A stretch of DNA of 64,000 bases from Nonomuraea helvata (lineage in GTDB: Bacteria; Actinomycetota; Actinomycetes; Streptosporangiales; Streptosporangiaceae), in the NCBI RefSeq assembly GCF_039535785.1, contig NZ_BAAAXV010000009.1, positions 806,001 through 870,000 on the forward strand, in the 5' to 3' direction. A model generated the notes under the pieces. It had not been told where the DNA came from, searched no databases, and saw only the letters and a program-made list of their open reading frames with translations. Shown here in pieces: positions 34,801 to 42,576 of this stretch. Both the position numbers and the translations under genes were made by a program. Each line of letters begins with the position of its first letter. The first letter of the stretch is position 1.

Positions 34801-36109
34801 CGAACGCGCTCAGCGTGTCGACCATCGTGTTGATCGTCTGTGCCAGGGCGGCCACCTCGCCCTTGGCCTCCACGGTGATCTTCTGTGACAGGTCGCCCCT
34901 GGCCACCGCCGTGGCGACCTGGGCGATGCTCCGCACCTGGCTGGTCAGGTTGGAGGCCATCACGTTGACGTTGTCGGTGAGGTCCTTCCAGGTGCCCGAC
35001 ACCCCACGCACAGTCGCCTGGCCACCCAGATTGCCCTCGGTGCCGACCTCGCGGGCGACCCGCGTCACCTCGTCGGCGAACGACGAGAGCTGGTCGACCA
35101 TCGTGTTGATGGTCTCCTTCAGCTCCAGGATCTCCCCGCGGGCGTCCACCCGGATCTTCTGCGACAGGTCGCCCTTGGCCACGGCCGTGGTCACTTCGGC
35201 GATGTTGCGCACCTGGGCGGTGAGGTTGTCGGCCATCACGTTGACCGACTCGGTCAACGCCTTCCAGGTGCCCGAGACGCCCTTGACGTCGGCCTGACCG
35301 CCCAGCCGCCCGTCGGTGCCCACCTCACGGGCGACCCGCGTCACCTCGTCGGCGAACGACGACAGCTGGTCCACCATCGTGTTGAGCGTGTTCTTCAGCT
35401 CCAGGATCTCGCCCCGGGCCGACACGGTGATCTTCTGCGACAGGTCGCCGCGCGCCACCGCCGTGGCCACCTGGGAGATGTTGCGGACCTGGTCGGTGAG
35501 ATTGCCGGCCATGAAGTTCACGGAGTCGGTCAGATCCCGCCAGGTGCCGGCCACGCCCTTGACGTCGGCCTGACCGCCGAGCTCGCCCTCGGTGCCCACC
35601 TCACGGGCGACCCGCGTCACCTCGTCGGCGAACGACGACAGCTGGTCCACCATCGTGTTGACGGTGTTCTTCAGCTCCAGGATCTCGCCCCGGGCGTCCA
35701 CGGTGATCTTCTGTGTCAGGTCGCCCCTGGCCACGGCCGTGGTCACCTGGGCGATGCTCCGCACCTGGTCGGTCAGGTTGCCCGCCATGGCGTTGACGGA
35801 CTCCGTCAGATCCGTCCAGGTGCCCGACAGACCCGTGACCTCGGCCTGGCCGCCCAGCCGCCCGTCGGTGCCCACCTCGCGGGCCACCCTGGTCACCTCA
35901 GAGGTGACCAGGGCCAACTGGTCGACCATGCCGTTGAAGACCGTGGCGATCTCGCCGAACAGACCGTCGGCGTCACCGGGCAGCCTCGTGCCGAAGTTTC
36001 CGTCCTTGATCGCCGTCAGTCCGGCGAGCAACTGCCTCAGCTCCGGCTCTCCCACCTCGGCCGAGGGAGCGCCGGCCGAACGGGACCCCTCGATGGTCGA
36101 GCCACCCAT
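31859..36109 (-). CDS. poly-HAMP hybrid histidine kinase
   Basis: The ATG at 36109 has GAGG at a good distance; a TTG at 36157 is in frame. The 1416-residue protein has no membrane segment. It contains seven HAMP units, six in near-identical 92-residue repeats (TRVAREVGTxGxLGGQA and AVARGDLxxKI), a GAF domain (about 650-800), a coiled coil, a histidine kinase core (H-box FLANMSHELRTPLN; GTGLGLSIS), a degenerate receiver (LVIEQRPRG) and an intact receiver at the C-terminus (LVVDDDTRN, LVLMDVMMPEMDG). The layout recalls fungal group III kinases that sense osmotic stress; similar bacterial proteins exist. It probably signals with the phosphatase downstream. Confidence 0.92.
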   Translation of the reverse strand: MGGSTIEGSRSAGAPSAEVGEPELRQLLAGLTAIKDGNFGTRLPGDADGLFGEIATVFNGMVDQLALVTSEVTRVAREVGTDGRLGGQAEVTGLSGTWTDLTESVNAMAGNLTDQVRSIAQVTTAVARGDLTQKITVDARGEILELKNTVNTMVDQLSSFADEVTRVAREVGTEGELGGQADVKGVAGTWRDLTDSVNFMAGNLTDQVRNISQVATAVARGDLSQKITVSARGEILELKNTLNTMVDQLSSFADEVTRVAREVGTDGRLGGQADVKGVSGTWKALTESVNVMADNLTAQVRNIAEVTTAVAKGDLSQKIRVDARGEILELKETINTMVDQLSSFADEVTRVAREVGTEGNLGGQATVRGVSGTWKDLTDNVNVMASNLTSQVRSIAQVATAVARGDLSQKITVEAKGEVAALAQTINTMVDTLSAFADEVTRVAREVGTEGQLGGQARVPNVAGTWKDLTDSVNSMADNLTNQVRSIAQVTTAVARGDLTRKIDVDARGEILELKTTINTMVDQLSSFAAEVTRVAREVGSEGRLGGQAEVEGVSGTWKRLTENVNELAGNLTRQVRAIAAVTSAVTSGDLTRSITVDAEGELADLKDNINSMVGSLRETTRANEDQDWLKSNLARMSGLMQGHRDLATVAELVMNELTPLVSAQYGAFFLADGEELRLISACGYSTESGRPTRFRVGEGLVGQVASTRKSIALTELPPGYVKVSSGLGEAPPSALVVLPVIFEEQVLGVIELASVHAFTPVHRSYLEQLTETIGVNLNTIVANARTDELLAESQRLTAELQARSAQLQLQQEELQHSNAELEEKARLLASQNQDIEAKNLQIEQARQELEERAHQLSLASKYKSEFLANMSHELRTPLNSLLILAQLLAQNHTRNLSPKQVEYAEIIHSAGSDLLQLINDILDLSKVEAGKMDVTPERVSLRRLIEYVEATFRPMTSQKSLDFEIVTAPGIPVELLTDDARFRQVLRNLLSNAVKFTETGGVELRIEPAGHGELPATVRAHGAALAFRVIDTGIGINEHQLEMIFGAFQQADGTTSRKYGGTGLGLSISREIAHLLGGAITAQSAPGQGSTFTLYLPIAHPDFEELAFVAEPSAEAQEAGEDEPTEAGPSAAPAPQHRRLLVIEQRPRGLLSLVTETVVTELSGRWDETIELVTAAGVQEAAATLADQPCHCIVLDLDLPEGAAYHLLETMESDPALAGVPVLAYSSWRTTQQETILRPHSPDRPLEQLSSLDELRERIALHLTANRAGEVPPLIRREPAQAPAAVTSDSPLAGRTVLVVDDDTRNLFALTSMLESHGMTVLHAENGRLGIDTLIANPDIDLVLMDVMMPEMDGYTATSAIRAMPQYADLPIIAVTAKAMPGDKEKSIAAGASDYVTKPVEIGHLVDRIRHCLNA
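34290..35960 (-). repeat. tandem 276-bp HAMP-coding repeats
   Basis: Six units of about 276 bases recur, seen for example in the repeated CCCACCTC(G/A)CGGGC phrase near 34488, 34765, 35041, 35316, 35592 and 35868. They are near-identical and so a likely hotspot for recombination and for assembly error. Confidence 0.8.
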
Positions 36110-36342
36110 GTCCACCTCACTGTCTGCCTCACGGCCAAGCCCGGTGCGATGCTGCAACCCGTCACGGGGCGATCACCGCGCCCCGATCGACGCCCATACG
36201 GCCAAAGAGGAGCTTCGTTTCCTGAATCTTTGCACGTGAGATTACTTGATGGGGGCACGTTTGCAATCCGTCGGGTTGTGCCGGGAAGGTGACGTCGCAG
36301 TTTGAGGCGGCAGTCTCCTCGGCTTGACGGATGCCGCGGCAT
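36110..36342 (-). promoter_or_regulatory. upstream region of the poly-HAMP kinase
   Basis: The 233 bases lie between the stop of the gene at 36343 and the kinase start, and must hold the kinase-phosphatase promoter. It is locally AT-richer around 36225-36260. I see no clear promoter or terminator motif. Confidence 0.3.
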
Positions 36343-37239
36343 TCAGGCCGGCATGCACTTCGGCTCGGTGAAGGTCACCTTCTCCTTCGGGAGCCTGTCG
36401 AGCAGCTCCACCCTTTCGACAGCGCCTCCGCCGACCAGCTGTCCCTGCTCGTCCAGCGAGTTGTAGCCCAGGTAGCGGTAGGTCTCCGGCTCGAATATGA
36501 GAACCATGTGGTCGGGGGTCTGCACGCCGATGCCGCTACGCCCCAAGGCGTCGGTGACCGACGGCCTCATGGACACCCCCTTCATCTCCGAGACCAGCTT
36601 GAACAGCGAGGCACGCAGGCTGGGCCGTACCGCGGACATGTTGATCAGGTCCTGGAGCGTGAACGTCTCGCGCAGCTGCGGCTCTGCCGGGTGCTTGGCC
36701 ACCACCTGCCGTACCCGCTCTTTGAGTGCCGCCACGTCCGTGGGCCAGTTCGCGAGGTCCACGTAGGTCATGCCCACGGTTCTGTTGAAGCTGTCGGAGC
36801 AGAGCTTCATGAGGGTGACCTGCTCGCCCTGGCGCATCATGAACTCGCGTGAGCCGTCGACGGGCGCCCAGTCCTCCCGGGCCTCGGCCTCGATGCCCGA
36901 GGAATCGCCGGACCTCGCGCCGCTGGAGTAGAGGTCGCGGCCCACCGTGTGCACGATCTGGCCCGGGCGCGGGTGGAGATCCGGCTCCGACCCGGCCGAC
37001 TCCGCCGCCCGCGCCAGCAGTTCCTGCGCACTGGCCGGTCTGACGTCCGAGGTCACCTGCACGGCGGCGAACCCCACGGTCAGCGCCGCGGCCAGCCCCC
37101 CTGCGACCGCGAACCTGAGCCTCGCGCGGCTGCGCCGGGGCTGCCGCATGCCGTTCAGCAGCCGGTGCCGGGCCCCGGCCAGGTCACGCTCGGTGCCCGC
37201 GGGAACCTCCGCCCACATGGTCTTGAGGTTGTCCATCAC
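36343..37239 (-). CDS. CU044_5270-family membrane protein, partner of a sigma factor
   Basis: The GTG at 37239 overlaps the sigma stop (GTGA); an ATG at 37236 is one codon later. The 298-residue product has a cytoplasmic tail (1-40), one helix (about 43-61) and a large outer domain. It matches the CU044_5270 type found behind many actinobacterial sigma genes, with an ASAQELLARAAE phrase after the helix. It lacks the zinc motif of classical anti-sigma factors. It may still sequester the sigma factor, or be a regulated lipoprotein-like effector. Confidence 0.75.
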   Translation of the reverse strand: MMDNLKTMWAEVPAGTERDLAGARHRLLNGMRQPRRSRARLRFAVAGGLAAALTVGFAAVQVTSDVRPASAQELLARAAESAGSEPDLHPRPGQIVHTVGRDLYSSGARSGDSSGIEAEAREDWAPVDGSREFMMRQGEQVTLMKLCSDSFNRTVGMTYVDLANWPTDVAALKERVRQVVAKHPAEPQLRETFTLQDLINMSAVRPSLRASLFKLVSEMKGVSMRPSVTDALGRSGIGVQTPDHMVLIFEPETYRYLGYNSLDEQGQLVGGGAVERVELLDRLPKEKVTFTEPKCMPA

Positions 37240-37787
37240 TTGTCTCCCAACGTCTCGCGAATCTTGGTGCGGGCCCGGTTGAGGCGGGAGCGCACTGTTC
37301 CCACCGGGATGCCGAGCGCGTTCGCCACCTCCTCATAGGTGAGCTCCGCCCAGGCGACCAGCAGCAGTACGTCGCGGTCGCCGCGCTTGAGTTCCAGCAG
37401 CGCCGCGGCCAGCGGCCGGTTGACGGCCAGCGTGTTGACCTCGTCCTCCACCGGCGGCACCCCCGGATGCACGCCACTGCGGACATATGCCTGGTACAGG
37501 CTCAGCTCGGTGCGTTTTCGCTTGCCGATGACATTCGAGGCGATGCCGTACAGCCAGGGGCGCGCGTCGGGACGCGAGCGGTCGTAGCGGTCCCGGTGCT
37601 TGAAGGCCGCGAGGAAGGTGTCGGAGACGACGTCCTCGGCCGCGTCCGGGCCTAATCTGCGTACGGCATAGCGGTGCAACAGGGGTGCGTGCCTGTCGAA
37701 GAGCGCCGCGAAGATCTCCGGTTCACGGAGCGACTCTTGGATGAGGGTCGCGTCGTCGGACTGATCGACTTCACGGGTGATGGTCAT
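37236..37787 (-). CDS. ECF sigma factor
   Basis: A 183-residue sigma factor from the ATG at 37787. Region 2 (HRYAVRRLGPDAAEDVVSDTFLAAFKHRDRY, about 38-68) and region 4 (about 135-180, LTYEEVANALGIPVGTVRSRLNRARTKIRE) are complete. It is coupled by overlap to a membrane protein of the CU044_5270 type. It belongs to a different ECF group from the pairs at 14223 and 28747, judging by its region 2 sequence. Confidence 0.9.
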   Translation of the reverse strand: MTITREVDQSDDATLIQESLREPEIFAALFDRHAPLLHRYAVRRLGPDAAEDVVSDTFLAAFKHRDRYDRSRPDARPWLYGIASNVIGKRKRTELSLYQAYVRSGVHPGVPPVEDEVNTLAVNRPLAAALLELKRGDRDVLLLVAWAELTYEEVANALGIPVGTVRSRLNRARTKIRETLGDK

Positions 37788-38110
37788 GCATATGAGCCCT
37801 TCTCGGAGTGGCAGCGGCCACCGTTACTTACCGCCACACGCCGAAAGGGTTCACGTCTGGTTCGCGTTCAGCATGGAATGGCCTATTGTCTGGCAACGCG
37901 CAACAGAGCGGCCGTAGCGCCAGATTAGGCTGATTACTGGCCTCCCGCGGCGTCCAAGCGGGGCGCCGCTCACGCCGCGCGCCTTGATGTGGCCGAAGAG
38001 GCCCAAGCCTGCCACGTCGATCACGCCGTCCGGCCCTTGCCGACTCCACTCCCCGTCCTCGCGCCACAGGCACAGCATTCGTTCGCTCGCGATGAGCAGG
38101 AGGTGGGCCC
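37788..38110. other. 323-base intergenic region
   Basis: It separates the divergent sigma and SDR genes. An open minus-strand frame (37851 to about 38078) would encode about 75 residues containing MLCLWREDGEWSRQGPDG. It overlaps no known family, and its longer version collides with the SDR start. It might be a remnant gene, but I cannot support it. GC is lower than in the genes around 37830-37950. Confidence 0.3.
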
Positions 38111-38869
38111 GTGACTGGAACAACCGGCAGGGTGGCATTGGTGACAGGCGCCAGCAGCGGAATCGGTGCGGCCACCGCGCGCCTTCTGGCCGCGCGAGGG
38201 ATGCGCGTGGTGGTCAACTACCTCCGCAACGTCACGGCCGCCGACGAGGTCGTGGCCGGCATCGAGGCCGCCGGCGGCCAGGCCATGGCGGTGCAGGCCG
38301 ACGTGCGCGAGGCGGCGGCGGTCGAGAGCATGGTCAAGCAGGTCAAGGCGGCGTGGGGCGGCATCGACGTGCTCGTGCACAACGCACTCATCCCGTATGT
38401 GGTCAAGCCGTTCCACGACATGACCTGGAACGAACTGGGCGGCAAGCTCGACGCCGAGATGCGTGCGGCGTTCGCGGTCACCAAAGCCGTCCTCCCCGCC
38501 ATGACCGAACAGGGCTGGGGACGCATCATCTACCTCGGCACCGGCCTCAGCCACCATCCCCGCGAGGGCATGATCGCACTGGGCACGGCAAAGGCCGCAC
38601 TGGTGCAGTTCGCCCGGTACCTCGCCCAGGAACTGGGCCCGCGGGGCATCACGGTCAACGTCGTCGAGCCGGGCCCGGTGGAGGACACCCGCATGGCGAA
38701 GAACGTGCTCGACGAGAAGCACCGGCAGCGGCAGGTGGCCGCTACCCCGATGGGCCGCCTGGCACACCCGGACGACGTCGCCCAGGCGGTCGCCTTCTAC
38801 GCCGGCGAGGACAACGCCTTCATGACCGGCACCACGGCCGCGGTCAACGGCGGGATGTCCATGTACTGA
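38111..38869 (+). CDS. SDR-family protein with Tyr replaced in the catalytic motif
   Basis: The GTG at 38111 has AGGAGG upstream. The 252-residue protein has an intact cofactor loop (TGASSGIG, 12-19; VLVHNA, 88-92) and the late PGPVEDTRM and NGG motifs. In the active site Lys161 is present but the residue four before it, normally Tyr, is Leu157; no nearby Tyr can replace it. It is annotated as a 3-oxoacyl-ACP-reductase-like fold, but the usual proton relay is missing. It stands alone, convergent with the membrane protein at 39030. Confidence 0.85.
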   Translation: MTGTTGRVALVTGASSGIGAATARLLAARGMRVVVNYLRNVTAADEVVAGIEAAGGQAMAVQADVREAAAVESMVKQVKAAWGGIDVLVHNALIPYVVKPFHDMTWNELGGKLDAEMRAAFAVTKAVLPAMTEQGWGRIIYLGTGLSHHPREGMIALGTAKAALVQFARYLAQELGPRGITVNVVEPGPVEDTRMAKNVLDEKHRQRQVAATPMGRLAHPDDVAQAVAFYAGEDNAFMTGTTAAVNGGMSMY

Positions 38870-39029
38870 CGCCCCACCGTCCTCCGCGCAGGGCGAGCAC
38901 GGTCACCAGTCCGCCTCCCTCAAGAGGCTCGCCGCAACCAGCGTCTCCACATCGGTGCCGCCCGTTCGTCTGGGTCGCCGTCGTCCTCAACGCGCTGCTC
39001 GTTCGCCGCATGGGCCGTGGTGGAGCCGC

Positions 39030-39884
39030 TCACTTCGCCGAGCCGTTCGCCAGTTCGGCCTCCAGCAGCCGCATGGCTCGGGGCACCGCGAGGCCCCGGC
39101 CGACCGCGAACCACACGGCGATCAGGATGATCAGCGGGAGCTGGGAACTGAGCGACGATCGGGCCACCGCGTCGGCGGACTGGCTGTAGATGATCACGAC
39201 GCGCAGGACGGCGTCCACGATCAGCACCCCGCCCAGACTGGCCGTCATCGCCCGGTACAGCGTACGGAACTGCCGAGAGTGCTGCCAGGCCCGATCGAAC
39301 GCCTCGGCGCGCGCCGGATCGCCCTGCGAGGCAACGGGTTTGAGTGCGGTGCGCATCAACGGTCGTTCGGACCAGGTCGTCGCAAGGATCACGATGCCGC
39401 CGATGGCCAGGTAGATCGATATCCGGGCCAGCACGAAGCGCGCGTCACCGTTGATCGAGGTGAGTACCACGCTGGCCGCGACCTCGATCAGGACGACCAC
39501 GGCGAACACGTCCACCCGATGCTTGGATCCGTCCCGCCAACGGCTGCGCAGCAGGTCGGCGAGCACGATCACACCGGAGGCGATCGCGCCGATCACCATG
39601 CTGGGGACATTGCCGAGGCCGAGGGCGTAGGAACCGACGATCGCCGCCGCCGGCAGGAGTGCCGCCACCACGGCCAGCCGCCAGCGGAACCGGCCGGACT
39701 CGGCACGGCCACCGATCGCCTTGCCGCTCAGCAGGGTTCCGCCGACGGCCAGCCGTACCGCAGGAGGCATGCCGGTCGGAGCCAGCGCGAACAGCATCAC
39801 CGTCGGGAGGAGCAGGTCGACCGCGGCGTTCGCGATCATCAAGGCTATGTAGGCCGCCTTGCGGCCCAGGCGGATCTCAGACAT
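39030..39884 (-). CDS. VC0807-like integral membrane protein
   Basis: The ATG at 39884 overlaps the end of the monooxygenase gene by 8 bases. The 284-residue product has about seven hydrophobic helices and resembles the VC0807 family of uncharacterised membrane proteins, with RxxYRxMTASLGGVL near residue 218. Co-expression with the FAD monooxygenase suggests export or uptake of its substrate, or membrane retention. No transporter signature is visible. Confidence 0.65.
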   Translation of the reverse strand: MSEIRLGRKAAYIALMIANAAVDLLLPTVMLFALAPTGMPPAVRLAVGGTLLSGKAIGGRAESGRFRWRLAVVAALLPAAAIVGSYALGLGNVPSMVIGAIASGVIVLADLLRSRWRDGSKHRVDVFAVVVLIEVAASVVLTSINGDARFVLARISIYLAIGGIVILATTWSERPLMRTALKPVASQGDPARAEAFDRAWQHSRQFRTLYRAMTASLGGVLIVDAVLRVVIIYSQSADAVARSSLSSQLPLIILIAVWFAVGRGLAVPRAMRLLEAELANGSAK

Positions 39885-40959
39885 GGGACGCCTTTCCGGC
39901 GACGTGGTGTGCCTCGACAGCGAACCCGGCCGACCGGGCGAGAGCGGCGCCTGCGGTGATGCGCATGTCCCGGTGGTAGGCGGCGACTGCCTCGGTGAGG
40001 TCACCTGTCCGGTCCACATGGGACATCAAGCGGGCGGCATCGCCGAGCGCGGTGTTCGCGCCCTCGCCGCCGGCGGGCGACATTGCGTGGATGGTGTCGC
40101 CAAGGAATGCGACGGGGATTCCCGTGGCGGTGGGGATGTCCGGAATCGCGGGCATCGCGCGCAGCGGAGTCATGAACGTGTCGGCGATGATCGAGTCACG
40201 CAGCACAGAGGTCGCGCGGGCATCCCAGTCGGCCGTACGGTCCTGAGCGAAATGAACGAGGTCGGCGCGGCTCGTACCGTGTCGGGGCAGTTCTTCGTCT
40301 CTGCCCATCAACACCCACATCACGTACGGCGCGATCGTCGTCGAGACCGGTGGGTCGTACGCGCACAGGGCCAGGGTGGCCGCCTGGTCAGTCACGCCGC
40401 AGAAGCGGCTCCGCATGACCACCGGCGGCATCCATGGCCGGTTCACGGCGGTCAACGGGCTGCGACCGAAGATCGCCGTCCAGCCGAGCGGCTCTGGACC
40501 GGCGTGCGGCAGCAGTTCCCGCCGCAGCGCGGACCCGATGCCGTCGGCGGCCACGACCAGGTCGGCGTCACCGACGTCGGCGAGCGAGGTGACCTCACGG
40601 CCGAAGGTGATCCGGTCAGCCACGCCTTCGGCCAGCACGCGCCGCAGCGCCCCCCGGTCGACGGCTCCGGGAACCGGTGGCATCTCGTCGCGGGACAGCA
40701 GCTGCAAGGCAGGTGAGAACAGGTACGTCGCGGGGTCGTCCTGGCGGTGCAGGCTCCGCTCGTAGTCCTCGAACTGTTTGGCCGCGAGGCAGGCGTGCAG
40801 CGCGTCATGCCCGGTCGCGTTGATGTTGATCCGGTAGCCCTGTGCGGCGTCGGTGATGCCGTCGTGCGCCTCCAGCACCTCGATGTCCGCGCCGGTGCGG
40901 CGTAGCGCGTTGGCCACGCATAACCCTCCGAGCCCTGCTCCTACCACGACGACTCTCAT
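39877..40959 (-). CDS. FAD-dependent monooxygenase
   Basis: A 360-residue group A flavoprotein monooxygenase starting at the ATG at 40959. It has an N-terminal Rossmann GAGLGG (7-12), an ADGIGSALR motif and the second FAD motif GDTIHAMSPAGGEGAN near residue 295. These enzymes hydroxylate aromatic substrates or antibiotics such as tetracyclines with NAD(P)H. The substrate cannot be told. It diverges from a MarR gene over a region with repeated CATTATC boxes, which makes MarR control likely. Confidence 0.87.
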   Translation of the reverse strand: MRVVVVGAGLGGLCVANALRRTGADIEVLEAHDGITDAAQGYRININATGHDALHACLAAKQFEDYERSLHRQDDPATYLFSPALQLLSRDEMPPVPGAVDRGALRRVLAEGVADRITFGREVTSLADVGDADLVVAADGIGSALRRELLPHAGPEPLGWTAIFGRSPLTAVNRPWMPPVVMRSRFCGVTDQAATLALCAYDPPVSTTIAPYVMWVLMGRDEELPRHGTSRADLVHFAQDRTADWDARATSVLRDSIIADTFMTPLRAMPAIPDIPTATGIPVAFLGDTIHAMSPAGGEGANTALGDAARLMSHVDRTGDLTEAVAAYHRDMRITAGAALARSAGFAVEAHHVAGKASHV

Positions 40960-40972
40960 TGCCTGCCCCGTT

Positions 40973-41012
40973 CATTATCTGCGCTCATCATTATCACGAC
41001 ATTAAGATAATG
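40973..41012. promoter_or_regulatory. MarR-type operator with three CATTATC boxes
   Basis: CATTATC (40989-40995) and GATAATG (41006-41012) form an inverted repeat with a 10-base spacer. A third CATTATC is at 40973-40979. They lie between the divergent monooxygenase and MarR genes and stand out against the GC-rich surroundings. Confidence 0.6.
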
Positions 41013-41035
41013 CAACGGTAAGATATGCTGAACGC

Positions 41036-41521
41036 ATGACGCAAGTCGACCCCGTCGATCAGGCCGCAGAACTCGTCGGTCGCGAGTTCGCCATGGCGGT
41101 CGTGGTGTTCCACGAGGCCGTCGGTCGGCTGCTGGGACTCAGTGCGGTCGAGCGCAAATGCTTGGACCTGCTGCAACGGCTGGGCCCGGTGACGGCGGGG
41201 GCCATCGGCGAGCACACCGGTCTCACCACGGGTGCCGTCACCCGTATGGTCGACCGGCTGAGCAAGGCCGGCTATGTGCAGCGCTGTCCCGATCCGCACG
41301 ACCGCCGCAAGGTCGTGGTGCAGTTGCTGCCCAACGAACGGATGGACGCCCTGATGGCGACGGCGTTCGGCCCGTTCGTCGGGGACATGACCGCGATCAT
41401 GGGCCGATACGACGACAACGAGCTCAGCGCGATCCTCGACTTCGTCCGCAGCACCACCGACGCACTGCTCGCCAACACCCGGCGGGTCACCCGCCTCGAC
41501 CCCGCCCGACCGGATGGCTGA
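41036..41521 (+). CDS. MarR-family regulator
   Basis: A 161-residue regulator from the ATG at 41036. The winged helix spans about 40-105 (GAIGEHTGLTTGAVTRMVDRLSKAGYVQRCPDPHDRRKV). It probably represses the divergent FAD monooxygenase and itself by binding the CATTATC repeats and lets go when a phenolic or similar ligand binds. It is convergent with the AraC-type gene 25 bases away. Confidence 0.9.
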   Translation: MTQVDPVDQAAELVGREFAMAVVVFHEAVGRLLGLSAVERKCLDLLQRLGPVTAGAIGEHTGLTTGAVTRMVDRLSKAGYVQRCPDPHDRRKVVVQLLPNERMDALMATAFGPFVGDMTAIMGRYDDNELSAILDFVRSTTDALLANTRRVTRLDPARPDG

Positions 41522-41546
41522 CCACGACCGACGTGGCGCAGGCGTC

Positions 41547-42431
41547 TTAGGTCGTCGAGAGCTGTCGTCGCAGGTCTGAGCGCCGGCTGGGCCATGCGGT
41601 GTCGTCGACCGCCAGCCATGGTTCGCCGGCCAAAGTCGATGGGGTTACCCCGGTGAACGTCATGACGTCCCGATGCAGGTGGGACTGGTCGGCATAGCCG
41701 CTGTCCGCCGCGACTCGGGCCGCGCCTTCACCCGCGACCAGGCGGTGGGCAGCATGGTCGAAACGGACCAGCTTTGCGGCGCGCTTGGGTGGCAGGCCGA
41801 TTTGAGAGTGGAATCGGGACCACAGGCGTTTGCGGCTCCATCCGACCTCAGCCGCCAGGTGGTCGATCCGGACGAGGCCTCGGCTGACGGCGATCCGGTG
41901 CCAGGCCCAGGCCACTTCCGGGTCTACCGGCGACGCCGCCTCGCGTCGGCGGGCGAGCACCGCGTCGATCAACACGAAGCGATCCGTCCAGGAGGTGGCA
42001 TCGCCCAGCTGCTCACGGATCCGTGACGCCTCTCGGCCCCACAGATCCTCAAGGGTCACCACGACACTTTCCAGCTCGGCCGGGCAGACGCCCAGAATCG
42101 CGCGTGCCACCGTCGGAGACAGGCGCACCTGCACGCATTCGACGTTCTCACCTCGCACGCGAACCGCGCCGCCGAACCCGACCCCGAGCCCGGCGACGAG
42201 ACTTCCCCGATGCTGCCGTCCGGCGGCGTCGTCCACGAAGGGTGTGCCGTCACCGAACTCCACAGCCAGCATCACGGCCGGGTGCGGGACCATCCGGAGG
42301 CCGACCCCGGCCAGGCTACGGACACCGAACCCAGCCATGCTGACACCGGCCGCCCGGCCGGTCCGCGCGGGGCGTGCGACGTCCCACGCAGTCACATCGT
42401 CACGTTCGTACGCGGTGGACCGCATCGTCAC
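41547..42431 (-). CDS. AraC-family regulator
   Basis: A 294-residue protein. The first codon is GTG at 42431, with an ATG two codons on. An N-terminal ligand or dimer domain (1-170) is followed by a two-helix-turn-helix AraC domain (about 185-285; LAAEVGWSRKRLWSRFHSQIGLPPKR and ARVAADSGYADQSHLHRDVMTFTGVTPS). Target genes are unknown. It diverges from the hydrolase gene at 42577, which is a possible target. Confidence 0.88.
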   Translation of the reverse strand: MTMRSTAYERDDVTAWDVARPARTGRAAGVSMAGFGVRSLAGVGLRMVPHPAVMLAVEFGDGTPFVDDAAGRQHRGSLVAGLGVGFGGAVRVRGENVECVQVRLSPTVARAILGVCPAELESVVVTLEDLWGREASRIREQLGDATSWTDRFVLIDAVLARRREAASPVDPEVAWAWHRIAVSRGLVRIDHLAAEVGWSRKRLWSRFHSQIGLPPKRAAKLVRFDHAAHRLVAGEGAARVAADSGYADQSHLHRDVMTFTGVTPSTLAGEPWLAVDDTAWPSRRSDLRRQLSTT

Positions 42432-42576
42432 ATGCTAGAGCCCACTGACCGGAACATTCGTTCAATACTCCGGCGCGCACCTGCGGCGACCGTAGACCCA
42501 TGGTGATTCCCCTGGGGCTCGATGACCCCGCCCTTTCGACGACACCGACCCGCGGTCTCCGCACCGGCAGGCTGAG

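Noticed and set aside
32987..34888. 633-codon antisense frame in the poly-HAMP gene
   Set aside because: It is the mirror of the HAMP repeats and has no domain of its own.
34290..35960. Tandem repeats as a CRISPR array
   Set aside because: The 276-bp units are coding, in frame, and without unique spacers.
37851..38138. 95-codon minus-strand frame in the sigma-SDR gap
   Set aside because: It overlaps the SDR start, has no clear ribosome site and no recognised family.
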